Positions 1-9,164 are shown, counted from the first letter of the stretch. The stretch is DNA of 64,000 bases from Sideroxydans lithotrophicus (GCA_020723185.1 DYJI01000009.1:1-64000); one strand, 5' to 3'. Program-made: numbers and translations. Notes: generated by a model not told the origin, from the letters alone.

Positions 1-530
1 GCCCCAACACCTTTACGGTATCCAACCCCAGCCCGGCCGGCTTTACTGCCACTACACTGAGCGTGGTGAACCCCGCCAGTGCGGGGAGCCAGACCATCAA
101 GTTCGATTTCACCGGGACATCGCAGTTCGGCGGCAACTTTGGTGTGAACACACTGACCCAGGACGGTTTTGCTTCCGGTCGCCTGAGCGGTTTCACCACC
201 AGCGCGGACGGCACCATCCTCGGCCGTTATACCAACGGCCAGTCGCGAGCACTGGCGCAGGTGGTGCTGGCCAACTTCACCAGCCCGCAGGGGCTGCAGC
301 CGTTGGGCAACAACGCCTGGGCGGAGACTGCATCTTCCGGCGGTCCGCTGGTCGGCACGCCGGGTTCCAGCAGTCTGGGCGTGCTGCAGTCGTCGGCGGT
401 GGAGGATTCCAACGTGGACCTGACCGCCGAGCTGGTGAACATGATCACCGCGCAGCGCGTGTATCAGGCCAATGCGCAGACCATCAAGACGCAGGACCAG
501 GTGCTGCAGACACTGGTGAATCTGCGCTAA
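1..530 (+). CDS. flgE: Flagellar hook protein FlgE (3' part)
   Basis: This is the C-terminal end of the hook subunit; the gene starts before the window, and the reading frame enters at base 3. FlgE polymerises into the curved hook that joins rod to filament. The visible part has the hook/axial pattern LGRYTNGQSR followed by a C-terminal coiled segment (VDLTAELVNMITAQRVYQAN, then AQTIKTQDQVLQTLVNL), the helix shared by FlgE, FlgF and FlgG that packs in the D0 core. The stop at 528-530 lies 24 bases before flgF. Identity is firm from motif and neighbours; start and total length cannot be seen. Confidence 0.95.
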   Translation, partial: PNTFTVSNPSPAGFTATTLSVVNPASAGSQTIKFDFTGTSQFGGNFGVNTLTQDGFASGRLSGFTTSADGTILGRYTNGQSRALAQVVLANFTSPQGLQPLGNNAWAETASSGGPLVGTPGSSSLGVLQSSAVEDSNVDLTAELVNMITAQRVYQANAQTIKTQDQVLQTLVNLR

Positions 531-554
531 GTGAAAGGATGAGGGGAGACTGAC

Positions 555-1298
555 ATGGACAGGTTGATCTATACCGCGGCGACCGGGGCGAGCCATATCC
601 TGCATCAGCAGGCGACGGTGTCGAACAATCTGGCCAATGTCAACACGCCCGGGTTCCGCGCCAGTATCGACGCGTTCCGAAGCGTGCCCTTGCAGGGCGA
701 GGGGCTGGCGACACGTACCTTCGTGGTGAACTCCACTGCGGGCACCGATTTCACGCCGGGGGTGATGCAGCAGACCGGTCGCGCGCTGGATGTGGCGCTG
801 GACGGCAAGGGCTGGATCGCGGTGCAGGATGCCAACGGCAACGAGGCTTACACGCGCAACGGCAGCATGCAGATGTCGCCCAACGGTGTGCTGCAGACCC
901 GCACGGGACTGACCGTGTTGGGGGATGCCGGGCCACTCACCATCCCGCCCGACACCTCGATCACCATCGCCAAGGACGGCACCATCTCCACCGTGCCGAC
1001 CACCAACCAGAAGAACGGCGTGATCGCCGTGGGTCGTCTCAAGCTCACCAATCCGCCGGAAGAGCAGATGGTGCGCGGCGAGGACGGTTTGTTCCGCACC
1101 CGCGACGGCAACCCGGCTGAAGCGGATGCCAATGTCACCGTAGTCAGCGGCAGTCTGGAAGGCAGCAACGTCAACACGGTGGAGGCCATGGTCAACATGA
1201 TCACGCTGGCGCGCCAGTTCGATACGCATATGAAACTGTTGCAAAATGCGAACGACAACGCCAAGAAAGCCAGCTCGCTGCTCAATATCAACGGCTGA
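555..1298 (+). CDS. flgF: Flagellar proximal rod protein FlgF
   Basis: FlgF (247 residues, normal length) is a rod subunit in the periplasmic drive shaft of the flagellum. The N-terminus carries the axial-protein signature (VSNNLANVNTPGFRA, about residues 22-36), and the C-terminus has the matching D0 helix (NVNTVEAMVNMITLARQFD). The ATG at 555 has a GGGGAG ribosome-binding site about ten bases upstream. It lies between flgE and flgG. An unusually wide 154-base gap separates it from flgG, where many relatives have almost none. Confidence 0.96.
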   Translation: MDRLIYTAATGASHILHQQATVSNNLANVNTPGFRASIDAFRSVPLQGEGLATRTFVVNSTAGTDFTPGVMQQTGRALDVALDGKGWIAVQDANGNEAYTRNGSMQMSPNGVLQTRTGLTVLGDAGPLTIPPDTSITIAKDGTISTVPTTNQKNGVIAVGRLKLTNPPEEQMVRGEDGLFRTRDGNPAEADANVTVVSGSLEGSNVNTVEAMVNMITLARQFDTHMKLLQNANDNAKKASSLLNING

Positions 1299-1321
1299 TC
1301 CCTTCCCTGAGTCTCCCGATA

Positions 1322-1337
1322 CCGGGCGCTAGCCCGG
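1322..1337. repeat. Small perfect hairpin in the flgF-flgG gap
   Basis: A 6-bp perfect stem (CCGGGC, four-base loop GCTA, GCCCGG) lies 24 bases after flgF. No T-run follows directly, so it is not a canonical terminator; a processing or mRNA-stability role is possible. The rest of the gap (1338-1452) holds a tandem TTCGCCGG at 1382 and 1395 and the flgG ribosome-binding site. No sigma-28 or sigma-54 promoter was found there. Confidence 0.35.
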
Positions 1338-1452
1338 CTGCGATCCGCCAAATCGGGAATAAGCGCGTTTTTCTCCTTGTGTTCGCCGGATGCATTCGCC
1401 GGCAGCGGGGTAATGTGGCAAGCAAGCACAGTACACCGAAAGGACACGCATC

Positions 1453-2235
1453 ATGATTCGCTCATTGTGGATTTCGAAGACCGGTCTGGAAGCACAGCAG
1501 ACCCAGATGGACGTCATCTCCAACAACCTGGCCAATATCAATACGTCCGGTTTCAAGCGCTCGCGCGCCGTGTTCGAAGACCTGCTGTACCAGAACCTGC
1601 GCCAGCCCGGTGCGCAGTCTTCGCAACAGACACAGATCCCATCGGGCTTGCAGATCGGTACCGGTGTGCGTCCGGTGGCGGCCGAGCGCATCCACACCCA
1701 GGGCAACCTGCAGCAGACCGGCAACCAGCTGGATGTGGCGATCCAGGGGGCGGGCTTCCTGCAGGTGCTGATGCCGGACGGCACGACCGGCTATACCCGC
1801 GACGGTTCGCTCCAGTCAGATGGACAGGGGCAGCTGGTCACCGCCAACGGTTTTGTGGTGCAACCCGCTTTGACCATCCCTGCCAATGCGACCTCGATCA
1901 CCATCGGCCAGGACGGCGTGGTCAGCGTCACGCAGGCCGGGTCGAGTGCGCCGGTGCAGATCGGCAGTATCCAGCTGGCGACTTTCGTCAATCCGGCCGG
2001 ACTGGAGAGCATGGGGCAGAACCTGTACCTGGAGACCGCTTCCAGCGGCACCCCCAGCACCAACGTGCCGGGCACCAACGGTACCGGCACCCTGAGCCAG
2101 GGCTATGTCGAGACCTCCAACGTCAATGTGGTTGAAGAACTGGTGAACATGATCCAGACCCAGCGCGCCTATGAGATCAACTCCAAGGCCATCACCACAT
2201 CCGACCAGATGCTGCAGCGGCTTGGCCAGATCTAA
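1453..2235 (+). CDS. flgG: Flagellar distal rod protein FlgG
   Basis: FlgG (260 residues, the usual size) forms the distal rod that passes through the L and P rings. It has the axial N-terminal motif ([20 protein letters not shown], residues 18-37) and the C-terminal D0 helix ([20 protein letters not shown]). ATG 1453 has an AAGGAC ribosome-binding site. It is followed 11 bases later by flgH, the L-ring gene. A longer open frame overlaps its 5' half from 1377 in another frame, but this is a shadow. Confidence 0.97.
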   Translation: MIRSLWISKTGLEAQQTQMDVISNNLANINTSGFKRSRAVFEDLLYQNLRQPGAQSSQQTQIPSGLQIGTGVRPVAAERIHTQGNLQQTGNQLDVAIQGAGFLQVLMPDGTTGYTRDGSLQSDGQGQLVTANGFVVQPALTIPANATSITIGQDGVVSVTQAGSSAPVQIGSIQLATFVNPAGLESMGQNLYLETASSGTPSTNVPGTNGTGTLSQGYVETSNVNVVEELVNMIQTQRAYEINSKAITTSDQMLQRLGQI

Positions 2236-2246
2236 CGAGGTGCATC

Positions 2247-2891
2247 ATGCGTAATTTGAGTGGAGTGATCAGCGTTCTGGCAGCCGGCTGGCTGCTGGTC
2301 GGCTGTGTGCCCAGTACCAATATCCGCGAGCCCCTGACTGCGGCACCGTCTTACGACCGCGCTGTGCCGCCACCGGCCAACGGCTCTATCTTCCAGGCGG
2401 GTGTGAACGACCGTCCACTGTTCGAGGACCGCCGTGCGCGCCGGGTCGGTGATGTCGTCACCATCAGCATCGTCGAGACCACTTCTGCCACCGGCAAGTC
2501 GGGCGTCACGCAGGAGAATACCGGCAGTCTGGCAGTGACCTCGCCGGCGATCACCGGCGGCCTCTCCGGCAACAGCAGCGTCAAGACCGGCATCAAGAAC
2601 GATGCTTCGGGTTCCAATACTTTCACCGGCACCTTGACCGCGACCGTCACCGAAGTGCTGCCCAACGGCAATCTGCGTGTGGCGGGCGAGAAGCAGGTCA
2701 GCATCCGCTATTCGGATGAGTACGTGCGCTTCTACGGCGTGGTCAATCCGGACGATATCAGCGGAAGCAACAGCGTGCTGTCGACCAAGGTGGCCGACGT
2801 GCATCTGGAATACAAGGGCGCGACCAATCTGGATGGCGCGGCGGTGACCAGCATGTTCGCGCGCATCTTCACCACTGTCCTGCCGTTCTAG
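2247..2891 (+). CDS. flgH: Flagellar L-ring lipoprotein FlgH
   Basis: FlgH (214 residues) forms the outer-membrane L ring, the bushing around the rod. The N-terminus is a lipoprotein signal: a hydrophobic stretch ending in the lipobox LVGC, with Cys 20 as the predicted acylated residue. The mature part carries family features such as DRRARRVGDVVTISIVE and the C-terminal segment GAAVTSMFARIFTTVLPF. Spacing to flgG is 11 bases and to flgI 9 bases, consistent with one transcript. Confidence 0.96.
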   Translation: MRNLSGVISVLAAGWLLVGCVPSTNIREPLTAAPSYDRAVPPPANGSIFQAGVNDRPLFEDRRARRVGDVVTISIVETTSATGKSGVTQENTGSLAVTSPAITGGLSGNSSVKTGIKNDASGSNTFTGTLTATVTEVLPNGNLRVAGEKQVSIRYSDEYVRFYGVVNPDDISGSNSVLSTKVADVHLEYKGATNLDGAAVTSMFARIFTTVLPF

Positions 2892-2900
2892 GAGACTGTC

Positions 2901-4004
2901 ATGAAAAGCATCCTCACCCTCATCTGCGCGGCACTGCTGGGGTTGGCCGCGATGCCGGCGGCGGCGGAACGTATCAAGGATCTGGCCAGCGTGCAGGGCG
3001 TGCGCGAGAACCAGCTGCTCGGCTACGGCCTGGTGGTCGGCCTCGACGGCAGCGGCGACCAGACCACCCAGACACCTTTCACCGTGCAGAGCACAATCAC
3101 CATGCTGGCGCAGATGGGCGTGACCCTGCCGCCCGGCACCAGCCTGCAATTGAAGAACGTGGCAGCGGTGACGGTGACGGCTTCGCTGCCCGCGTTCTCG
3201 CGCCCAGGCCAGACCATCGATGTCACGGTCTCGTCCATCGGTAACGCCAAGAGCCTGCGCGGCGGCACGCTGTTGATGACGCCTTTGAAAGGTGCCAACG
3301 GCCAGGTGTATGCGATGGCGCAAGGCAGTCTGGTGGTGAGCGGCGCGGGCGCGGCAGCGGGCGGCAGCAAGACCGTGATCAATCACTTGAGCGTGGGACG
3401 TATCCCGGCCGGTGCCACAGTGGAGCGCGAGGTGCCGACTGCGCTGGGGCAGGGCGACTATATCTATCTGCAACTGAACACGGCGGATTTCACCACGGCC
3501 GCACGCATGGCCGACACCATCAATCGCGATGTGTCGCCGGACTTCGTTATCGCCAACGCACTGGATGCGCGCACGGTGCAAGTCTCGGCCCCGCCCGGGT
3601 TCGAGCGCGTGCAGTTCCTGTCGCGTCTGGAGAACCTCTCCGTCGATGCGGCGGCCGGCAGCGCCAAGGTGATCGTAAACGCACGCACCGGCTCGGTGGT
3701 GATGAACCAGCAGGTCTCCCTGAGCGAATGCGCGGTGGCGCACGGCAACCTGACCGTGGTCATCAGTGCCGACAATGCAGTGAGCCAACCCAATGCGCTG
3801 GCGGGGGACACCGCAGCGGTCAGCAATGCAGACATCAAGATCGAGGCGTCCGGCGGTAATCTGCTGCATCTGAAAAACGGTGTGGCGCTGGGTGATGTGG
3901 TCAAGGCGCTGAACTCCATCGGTGCCACACCGCAAGACATGCTGGCCATCCTGCAGGCCATGAAGGCAGCCGGTGCCTTGCGCGCGGAACTCGAGATCAT
4001 CTAA
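2901..4004 (+). CDS. flgI: Flagellar P-ring protein FlgI
   Basis: FlgI (367 residues) forms the P ring in the peptidoglycan layer. A Sec signal peptide ends near ALLGLAAMPAAAERIKDLA, with probable cleavage after AAA at about residue 22. Conserved P-ring motifs follow: LLGYGLVVGLDGSGDQT and the C-terminal LGDVVKALNSIGATPQDMLA-ILQAMKAAGALRAELEII. AGGAGA precedes the ATG. It sits between flgH and flgJ; all three build or penetrate the cell envelope around the rod. Confidence 0.97.
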   Translation: MKSILTLICAALLGLAAMPAAAERIKDLASVQGVRENQLLGYGLVVGLDGSGDQTTQTPFTVQSTITMLAQMGVTLPPGTSLQLKNVAAVTVTASLPAFSRPGQTIDVTVSSIGNAKSLRGGTLLMTPLKGANGQVYAMAQGSLVVSGAGAAAGGSKTVINHLSVGRIPAGATVEREVPTALGQGDYIYLQLNTADFTTAARMADTINRDVSPDFVIANALDARTVQVSAPPGFERVQFLSRLENLSVDAAAGSAKVIVNARTGSVVMNQQVSLSECAVAHGNLTVVISADNAVSQPNALAGDTAAVSNADIKIEASGGNLLHLKNGVALGDVVKALNSIGATPQDMLAILQAMKAAGALRAELEII

Positions 4005-4013
4005 GGGCGGGCG

Positions 4014-4826
4014 ATGGCACTCTCACCGGACAGTTTGAACGGACTCGCGGCGGACAGCCAGGCGCTGGACCGTCTGCGCTATCAGGCGAAACAGGCACCG
4101 GATCAGGCGCTGAAAAAAGTCGCGCAGCAGTTCGAGATGGTGTTCCTCAACATGATGATGAAGAGCATGCGCGAAGCGACGCCGCAGGACGGTATGATGG
4201 ACAGCGAGCAGACCAAGCTGTTCACCGGCATGCTGGACCAGCAGTTGGCGCAGGAGATGTCCAAGCGCGGCGTGGGCTTGGCGGATGTGATGGTGCGCCA
4301 GTTGAGCGGCCAGCAACCCGTCGTCGTCGCACCGGCTCCGGCCGCTGTATCTTCCGCTTATCAGCCTATGACGCAGCAAGGTTTCATCGAGCGCATGCAG
4401 CCGCATGCCGAGCGTGCCAGCCGAAAGACGGGTGTGCCGGCCGATTTCATCATGGGGCAGGCGGCGCTGGAGAGCGGATGGGGCAAGCGCGAGATCAGGA
4501 ATGCCGACGGCAGCAGCAGCCATAACCTGTTCGGCATCAAGGCCGGCAGCGACTGGAAGGGCAAAGTCGCGGAAGTGACAACCACCGAATATGCCGACGG
4601 CGTCGCCAGCAAGCAGGTTGCCCGTTTCCGGGCCTATGATTCCTATGCCGATTCCTTCCAGGACTATGCCCGCCTGCTGAGCGAGAATCCGCGCTATGCG
4701 GGTGCCTTGGGTCAGTCGAATGCGGTAGACTTCGCCCAGTCGCTGCAGAAAGCCGGCTATGCCACCGATCCGCGCTATGCCGACAAGCTGGCGGGGGTGA
4801 TCGGCAGTATCAGCACAAAGGCCTAA
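4014..4826 (+). CDS. flgJ: Rod-cap / peptidoglycan hydrolase FlgJ
   Basis: FlgJ (270 residues) has the two-domain beta/gammaproteobacterial form. The N-terminal rod-cap domain (about 1-100) includes ALKKVAQQFEMVFLNMMMKS and ends near QQLAQEMSKRGVGLADVMVR. The C-terminal glucosaminidase/muramidase domain (about 125-268) has the catalytic-Glu region MGQAALESGWGKREI and HNLFGIKAG. It caps the growing rod and opens peptidoglycan for it. Its TAA stop at 4824-4826 overlaps the -35 element of the flgK sigma-28 promoter, so late-gene transcription starts exactly where the early operon ends. Confidence 0.96.
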   Translation: MALSPDSLNGLAADSQALDRLRYQAKQAPDQALKKVAQQFEMVFLNMMMKSMREATPQDGMMDSEQTKLFTGMLDQQLAQEMSKRGVGLADVMVRQLSGQQPVVVAPAPAAVSSAYQPMTQQGFIERMQPHAERASRKTGVPADFIMGQAALESGWGKREIRNADGSSSHNLFGIKAGSDWKGKVAEVTTTEYADGVASKQVARFRAYDSYADSFQDYARLLSENPRYAGALGQSNAVDFAQSLQKAGYATDPRYADKLAGVIGSISTKA

Positions 4827-4850
4827 AGTATTTTGGCGACCTGCCGATAA
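4824..4850 (+). promoter_or_regulatory. Sigma-28 (FliA) promoter for flgK-flgL
   Basis: TAAAGTAT (4824-4831), an 11-base spacer, then GCCGATAA (4843-4850). This differs from the enterobacterial FliA consensus TAAAGTTT-N11-GCCGATAA at one of 16 positions. Expected start of transcription is near 4857, about 22 bases before the flgK ATG. The site places the hook-junction genes in the late, FliA-dependent class. Confidence 0.9.
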
Positions 4851-4879
4851 ACTAGGCGAAGGATCGTCAGGAGAGTCAC

Positions 4880-6811
4880 ATGGCTTCAGTCTATAACATC
4901 GGTGTCAGCGCGCTAAAGGTGGCCCAGGCGGGCATCAGCGTTACCACGCACAACATCGCCAATGCGAACACGCCGGGTTATTCGCGGCAGGAGATCATCC
5001 AGGGCACACAGATATCGCAGAACCTGGGCCAGGGGTATTTCGGCTCGGGTGCGGATGTGATCGGCATCACGCGCCAGTACAGCGACTTTCTCGGTGCGCA
5101 GCTCACTGCGGCACAGACCCGTTCCAGCAACCTGTCGACCCAGTACGACCTGTCGGTGCAGGTCAGCAACCTGCTGGGTGACGCCGACGGCGGTTTGAAC
5201 ACCGCCCTGCAGGACTTCTTCGCATCGGCCAACACGGTCGCCAACTCGCCCGAATCACTGGCCGCGCGGCAGACCCTGATGGGCAGCGCGCAGTCCCTGA
5301 ACAACCGCATGCACACGCTGAACAGCCGTCTGGTCGAGATCCGCGACAGCCTGAACGGGCAGATCAGCAACAGTGCCAACCTTATCAACAGCTATGCCAA
5401 ACAGATCGCCGCCTTGAACGACAACATCGTCAAGGCGCAGGCGCAGGGCGGGCCGGCTCAGTTGCCGAACGACCTGCTGGACCAGCGCGACTATCTGGTG
5501 TCGCAGCTGAGCCAGGAGATCGGGGTCACCAGCGTGAAGCAGGTGGATGGTTCGATGGACGTTTTCATCGGCAACGGCCAGTCGCTGGTGATCGGCACCC
5601 AAGTGTCCTCGGTACAGGTCACGACCTCGGCAACCGATCCCAGCACGCTGGAATTGGCCTATGTCAGCAGCAAGGGGGCGATCAGCCGCATCCCGCAGGA
5701 TGCATTGCAGGGCGGCAACCTCGGCGGTTATCTGACCTTCCGTGACACCATCATGGATCCGGCCCGCAACGCTTTGGGCCGCATCGCCATCGGTATCGCC
5801 GACACGTTCAACACCCAGCATCAGCAGGGGCAAGACCTGGCCGGTGCCCTGGGCGGGAAATTCTTCAGCATCGCTACGCCTCAAGTCGCGGCAGCGACCA
5901 CCAATGTGGGCAACTCCACCGTGGCTGCGACCATCGCCGATCCGGGTAAACTGACCACGGACGATTACCTTCTGCAGTTCGACGGCACGGCTTACACCCT
6001 GTTCAACCGCACCACCAATACGGCAGTCCAGTCGTTCACCCCGGCTGCTTTGGCTACGCCGCAGACCGTGGCCGGTACCGGCATCACCCTGCAGCTGACA
6101 GCGGGGTCGGTTGCCGATGTTTCCGGTGATTCCTATGTGATCCGTCCCACGGTGGCGGGTGCGCGCGATTTCGGCCTGCTGGTCACCGACCCGGCCAAGA
6201 TCGCAGCCGCCAACCCTGTCCGTAGCAATGCACCCATCACCAATCTGGGCAACGCGACCATCGCACAGCCCACACTGGCGGGGACGCTGCCGCTGAATGC
6301 CAACCTGCAACAAGCGATCACCATCACTTTCACCAGTGCCACCAGCTACACGGTGAGCGGGACCGGTGCGCCGGCGGGAGCGCAGACCTACACCAGCGGG
6401 GCGGACATCACCATCAACGGCTGGACCACGAAAATCACAGGCACCCCCGCCGCGGGTGACACGTTCAGCGTCACGACCAATACCAACGCGTCCACTGACG
6501 GCAGCAACATGCTGAAGCTGGCGCAGCTGCAGACGGCCAATACGCTGGTCAACGGCACGACCAGCTACCAGGGGGCCTATGGTCAGCTGGTGTCGCAGGT
6601 CGGCACGCAGACGCGCGAACTGGAAGTGACCAGCAAGGCGCAGGCCACCATGCTGGCGCAGGTGACCAAATCGCAGCAGTCCGTATCCGGCGTCAATCTG
6701 GACGAGGAAGCCGCCAATCTGCTTAAATACCAGCAGGCATATCAGGCTGCGGCGAAGGCCATGGCGATCTCGCAATCCATGTTCGATTCATTGCTGCAAC
6801 TGGGAGGTTAA
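4880..6811 (+). CDS. flgK: Flagellar hook-associated protein 1, FlgK (HAP1)
   Basis: FlgK (643 residues) is the first hook-filament junction protein. It has the axial N-terminal motif (VTTHNIANANTPGYSRQEI, about residues 24-42) and the classic C-terminal D0 segment (SGVNLDEEAANLLKYQQAYQ, then AAAKAMAISQSMFDSLLQL). The middle is Thr/Ala-rich repetitive surface-domain sequence. A GTCAGGAGAG ribosome-binding site precedes ATG 4880. It is transcribed from the sigma-28 promoter ending at 4850 and followed 5 bases later by flgL. Confidence 0.97.
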   Translation: MASVYNIGVSALKVAQAGISVTTHNIANANTPGYSRQEIIQGTQISQNLGQGYFGSGADVIGITRQYSDFLGAQLTAAQTRSSNLSTQYDLSVQVSNLLGDADGGLNTALQDFFASANTVANSPESLAARQTLMGSAQSLNNRMHTLNSRLVEIRDSLNGQISNSANLINSYAKQIAALNDNIVKAQAQGGPAQLPNDLLDQRDYLVSQLSQEIGVTSVKQVDGSMDVFIGNGQSLVIGTQVSSVQVTTSATDPSTLELAYVSSKGAISRIPQDALQGGNLGGYLTFRDTIMDPARNALGRIAIGIADTFNTQHQQGQDLAGALGGKFFSIATPQVAAATTNVGNSTVAATIADPGKLTTDDYLLQFDGTAYTLFNRTTNTAVQSFTPAALATPQTVAGTGITLQLTAGSVADVSGDSYVIRPTVAGARDFGLLVTDPAKIAAANPVRSNAPITNLGNATIAQPTLAGTLPLNANLQQAITITFTSATSYTVSGTGAPAGAQTYTSGADITINGWTTKITGTPAAGDTFSVTTNTNASTDGSNMLKLAQLQTANTLVNGTTSYQGAYGQLVSQVGTQTRELEVTSKAQATMLAQVTKSQQSVSGVNLDEEAANLLKYQQAYQAAAKAMAISQSMFDSLLQLGG

Positions 6812-6816
6812 TCATC

Positions 6817-8022
6817 ATGCGCATCAGTACCAGCACACTGTTCAGTGAAGGCGTGACGGCCATGCAGCAGATGCAGAACAATCTGGCCCGCACCAATCTG
6901 CAGATCGCCACCGGTCAGCGCATGCTGTCGCCTGCGGATGATCCGGCTGCGGCGGCGCGCGCCATCGAGCTCAACCAGTCGGATGCCTCCAACACCCAGC
7001 TCGCGGCGAACCGTACGGCAGCGGCGAACACGCTCGCACTGGCGGAAGGGGTCCTGTCCGGTGTCACATCGGCACTGCAGGACCTGAAGAGCATCGGCGT
7101 GGAAGCGGGCGGTGTGATGACCAATGCCACCAGCATGAAAGGTATCGCCACCACCTTGCGCGGCCGCATGCAGGAACTGCTGGGGCTGGCGAACAGTACC
7201 GACGGTGTCGGCAACTATCTGTTCTCGGGCGGTCAGGGCAAGGTCAAACCCTTTGTCACGACGGCGACGGGTACGACCTATCAGGGCGATGATGTGCAGC
7301 GTCAGGTACAGGTGAGCGCCTCGCGCCAGATGGCCGCGACCGAAGCCGGTTCCGATATCTTCATGCGGGTCCGCAACGGCAACGGCTCGTTCCAGACTTC
7401 TGCGGGCACGGGTAACACCGGCACCGGCATCATCGACCAGGGGCAGGTACTGACCGCGCCGTTCAACGGCAACAGTTACCGGGTGACCTTCACCAGCGCG
7501 ACGACCTTCGATGTGCAGAACCTGACCTCCGCGACTACGGTTTCTACCGGCAACACCTATGTCAGCGGCCAGGCGGTCACTTTCGACGGCATCCAGTTCG
7601 AGATCAGCGGCGCACCCGCATCGGGGGATACCTTCGATGTGAAGCCCAGTGCCAACAAGAACGTGTTCGACACGCTGAATGACTTCATCGCGCTGGCGGA
7701 TGCGCCGCCTGCACCGGGCGATGCCCAGGCTGCCGCAAAATTCAACCAGGGGCTGCAACAGGTCCTGGCATCGCTGGACCAGGCCATGAACAGCGTGTTG
7801 TCTTCGCGTGCCACCATAGGCGGCCGTCTGCGCGAGATAGATTCCCTGCAGGCCACCGGCGAATCACTGGGGTTGCAATACAAGAACACGCTGTCGAAGA
7901 TACAGGACACGGACTATATCCAGGCAGTGACCGACCTGAACAAACAGCAACTTGCGTTGCAGGCGTCGCAACAGTCCTTCGCCCGCGTTTCGCAGCTGTC
8001 GCTGTTCGATTACCTGCGTTAG
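6817..8022 (+). CDS. flgL: Flagellar hook-associated protein 3, FlgL (HAP3)
   Basis: FlgL (401 residues) is the second junction protein, related to flagellin. The N-terminus shows the flagellin-like heptad region (MQQMQNNLARTNLQIATGQR) and ADDPAAAARAIEL. The C-terminus carries ATIGGRLREIDSLQ and the closing helix QQLALQASQQSFARVSQLSL. TGGGAGG at the end of flgK provides the ribosome-binding site. It is the last gene of the plus-strand flagellar block and is followed by a strong terminator. Confidence 0.96.
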   Translation: MRISTSTLFSEGVTAMQQMQNNLARTNLQIATGQRMLSPADDPAAAARAIELNQSDASNTQLAANRTAAANTLALAEGVLSGVTSALQDLKSIGVEAGGVMTNATSMKGIATTLRGRMQELLGLANSTDGVGNYLFSGGQGKVKPFVTTATGTTYQGDDVQRQVQVSASRQMAATEAGSDIFMRVRNGNGSFQTSAGTGNTGTGIIDQGQVLTAPFNGNSYRVTFTSATTFDVQNLTSATTVSTGNTYVSGQAVTFDGIQFEISGAPASGDTFDVKPSANKNVFDTLNDFIALADAPPAPGDAQAAAKFNQGLQQVLASLDQAMNSVLSSRATIGGRLREIDSLQATGESLGLQYKNTLSKIQDTDYIQAVTDLNKQQLALQASQQSFARVSQLSLFDYLR

Positions 8023-8041
8023 GGATCACCTTCTCGGCATT

Positions 8042-8078
8042 ACGGCACACGGAGCGATCCGTGTGCCGTTTTACTTTG
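8042..8078 (+). terminator. Rho-independent terminator after flgL
   Basis: A perfect 12-bp stem (8042-8053 with 8058-8069) closes on a GCGA tetraloop, which fits the stable GNRA class, and is followed by TTTTACTTT. It lies between convergent flgL and fliR. The T-rich side is on the plus strand, so it mainly ends the flgK-flgL transcript. Confidence 0.92.
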
Positions 8079-8083
8079 TGCTT

Positions 8084-8890
8084 TCAGAGCGGGGCGGGGA
8101 CGGGGCGGCCGCCGAGTTGCAGCATGATGCGGCCGACGGTATCCAGCGCCTGGTGGAACATGTATTCCAGCAGCGGGGCGAGGAACGGAAGCACCAGTGC
8201 CAGCACGATGAAGCCGACCCCGATGGTGATGGGGAAGCCGACGGCGAAGATGTTCAGTTGCGGCGCGCTGCGGGTGAGCACACCGAGCGCCAGATTGGTG
8301 ATCAGCAGGGCGGCGATGAGTGGCAGCGAGAATTGCAGCGCGTAAGCGAAGATGCTGCCGCCCCATTCCGCCGCCGTGCGGAACGCGCCTGCCGACGGTA
8401 GCGTGCCGGCGATAGGGAAAGACTGGAAGCTGTCGGCTAATGCGGCCAGCATGTACAGATGCAGGTCCATGGAGATGAAAGTCAGAGCCACGATGATGCC
8501 GAGGAACTGCGCCAGCACCGGACGGATGGTGGAGTTCTGCGGATCGAAGAAGTTGGCGAATCCGAGGCCCATCTGCATGCCCGCGATATCACCGGCCATC
8601 TCGATGGCGGCAAAGATCAGGCGGATCGAGAATCCCATCATCAGGCCGGCCACCATCTGCTGCAGCAGGATCAGGATGCCTTCGGCCGAAGCCGGGTCGG
8701 GCAGGTCATGCAAGTCCAGTGTGGGGGCGATGACGACGGTGAAGATGGCCGCCAGCCCGACCTTGATGCGTATCGGTACCTGGCGGTTGCCGATCACCGG
8801 CGCGCTGGCGATCAGCGCCAGCACCCGCGCCATGGGGTAGATCAGCATGGCGATCCAGGCGGTGAGCTGGGCGCTGGTGAAACTGATCAC
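8084..8890 (-). CDS. fliR: Flagellar export apparatus protein FliR
   Basis: FliR (268 residues) is an integral membrane component of the flagellar type III export gate, forming the FliPQR pore. Several hydrophobic helices are visible (for example VLALIASAPVIGNRQVPIRI at the N-terminus and PITIGVGFIVLALVLPFLA near the end). The start ATG at 8890 follows fliQ by four bases. It is the last gene of the minus-strand fliF-fliR operon and ends just before the flgL terminator. Confidence 0.95.
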   Translation of the reverse strand: MISFTSAQLTAWIAMLIYPMARVLALIASAPVIGNRQVPIRIKVGLAAIFTVVIAPTLDLHDLPDPASAEGILILLQQMVAGLMMGFSIRLIFAAIEMAGDIAGMQMGLGFANFFDPQNSTIRPVLAQFLGIIVALTFISMDLHLYMLAALADSFQSFPIAGTLPSAGAFRTAAEWGGSIFAYALQFSLPLIAALLITNLALGVLTRSAPQLNIFAVGFPITIGVGFIVLALVLPFLAPLLEYMFHQALDTVGRIMLQLGGRPVPAPL

Positions 8891-8894
8891 ACGC

Positions 8895-9164
8895 TCAACC
8901 TATGATGTAGGGGATGCTGCCGTACAGTCGGGTGATGTATTCCAGCATCAGGTTGACCATCCAGTGGCCGGCGAACAGCAGGGCGGCGAAGATGCCGAAC
9001 ACCTTGGGGATGAACGATAGTGTCATCTCGTTGATCTGTGTCGCAGCCTGGAAGATGCTGACGGCGAGACCGATGGCAAGGGCTGTCAGCAACATGGGTG
9101 CCGACAATATCAGGGTAAGTTCGATGGCCTGTTGGCCTATGGTCATCACGCTTTCGGGGGTCAT
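8895..9164 (-). CDS. fliQ: Flagellar export apparatus protein FliQ
   Basis: FliQ (89 residues, normal size) has two membrane helices and belongs to the FliPQR export pore. Conserved features include PMLLTALAIGLAVSIFQAAT, QINEMTLSFIPK and the second helix IFAALLFAGHWMVN. An overlapping frame of similar length (8887-9171) reads as low-complexity Arg/His-rich sequence and is a shadow. The gene sits between fliP (21-base gap) and fliR (4-base gap). Confidence 0.95.
   Translation of the reverse strand: MTPESVMTIGQQAIELTLILSAPMLLTALAIGLAVSIFQAATQINEMTLSFIPKVFGIFAALLFAGHWMVNLMLEYITRLYGSIPYIIG

Noticed and set aside
1430-1452. TGGCAAGCAAGCA before flgG as a sigma-54 element
   Set aside because: It begins like the -24 box, but no GC dinucleotide lies at the -12 position.
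2232-3935. 567-codon minus-strand open frame opposite flgH-flgI
   Set aside because: Composition is His/Arg/Gly-rich without motifs, and the plus strand encodes two intact flagellar ring proteins.
5255-6775. 506-codon minus-strand open frame opposite flgK
   Set aside because: Low-complexity Arg/Gly/Gln-rich shadow of flgK with no ribosome-binding site or known domain.
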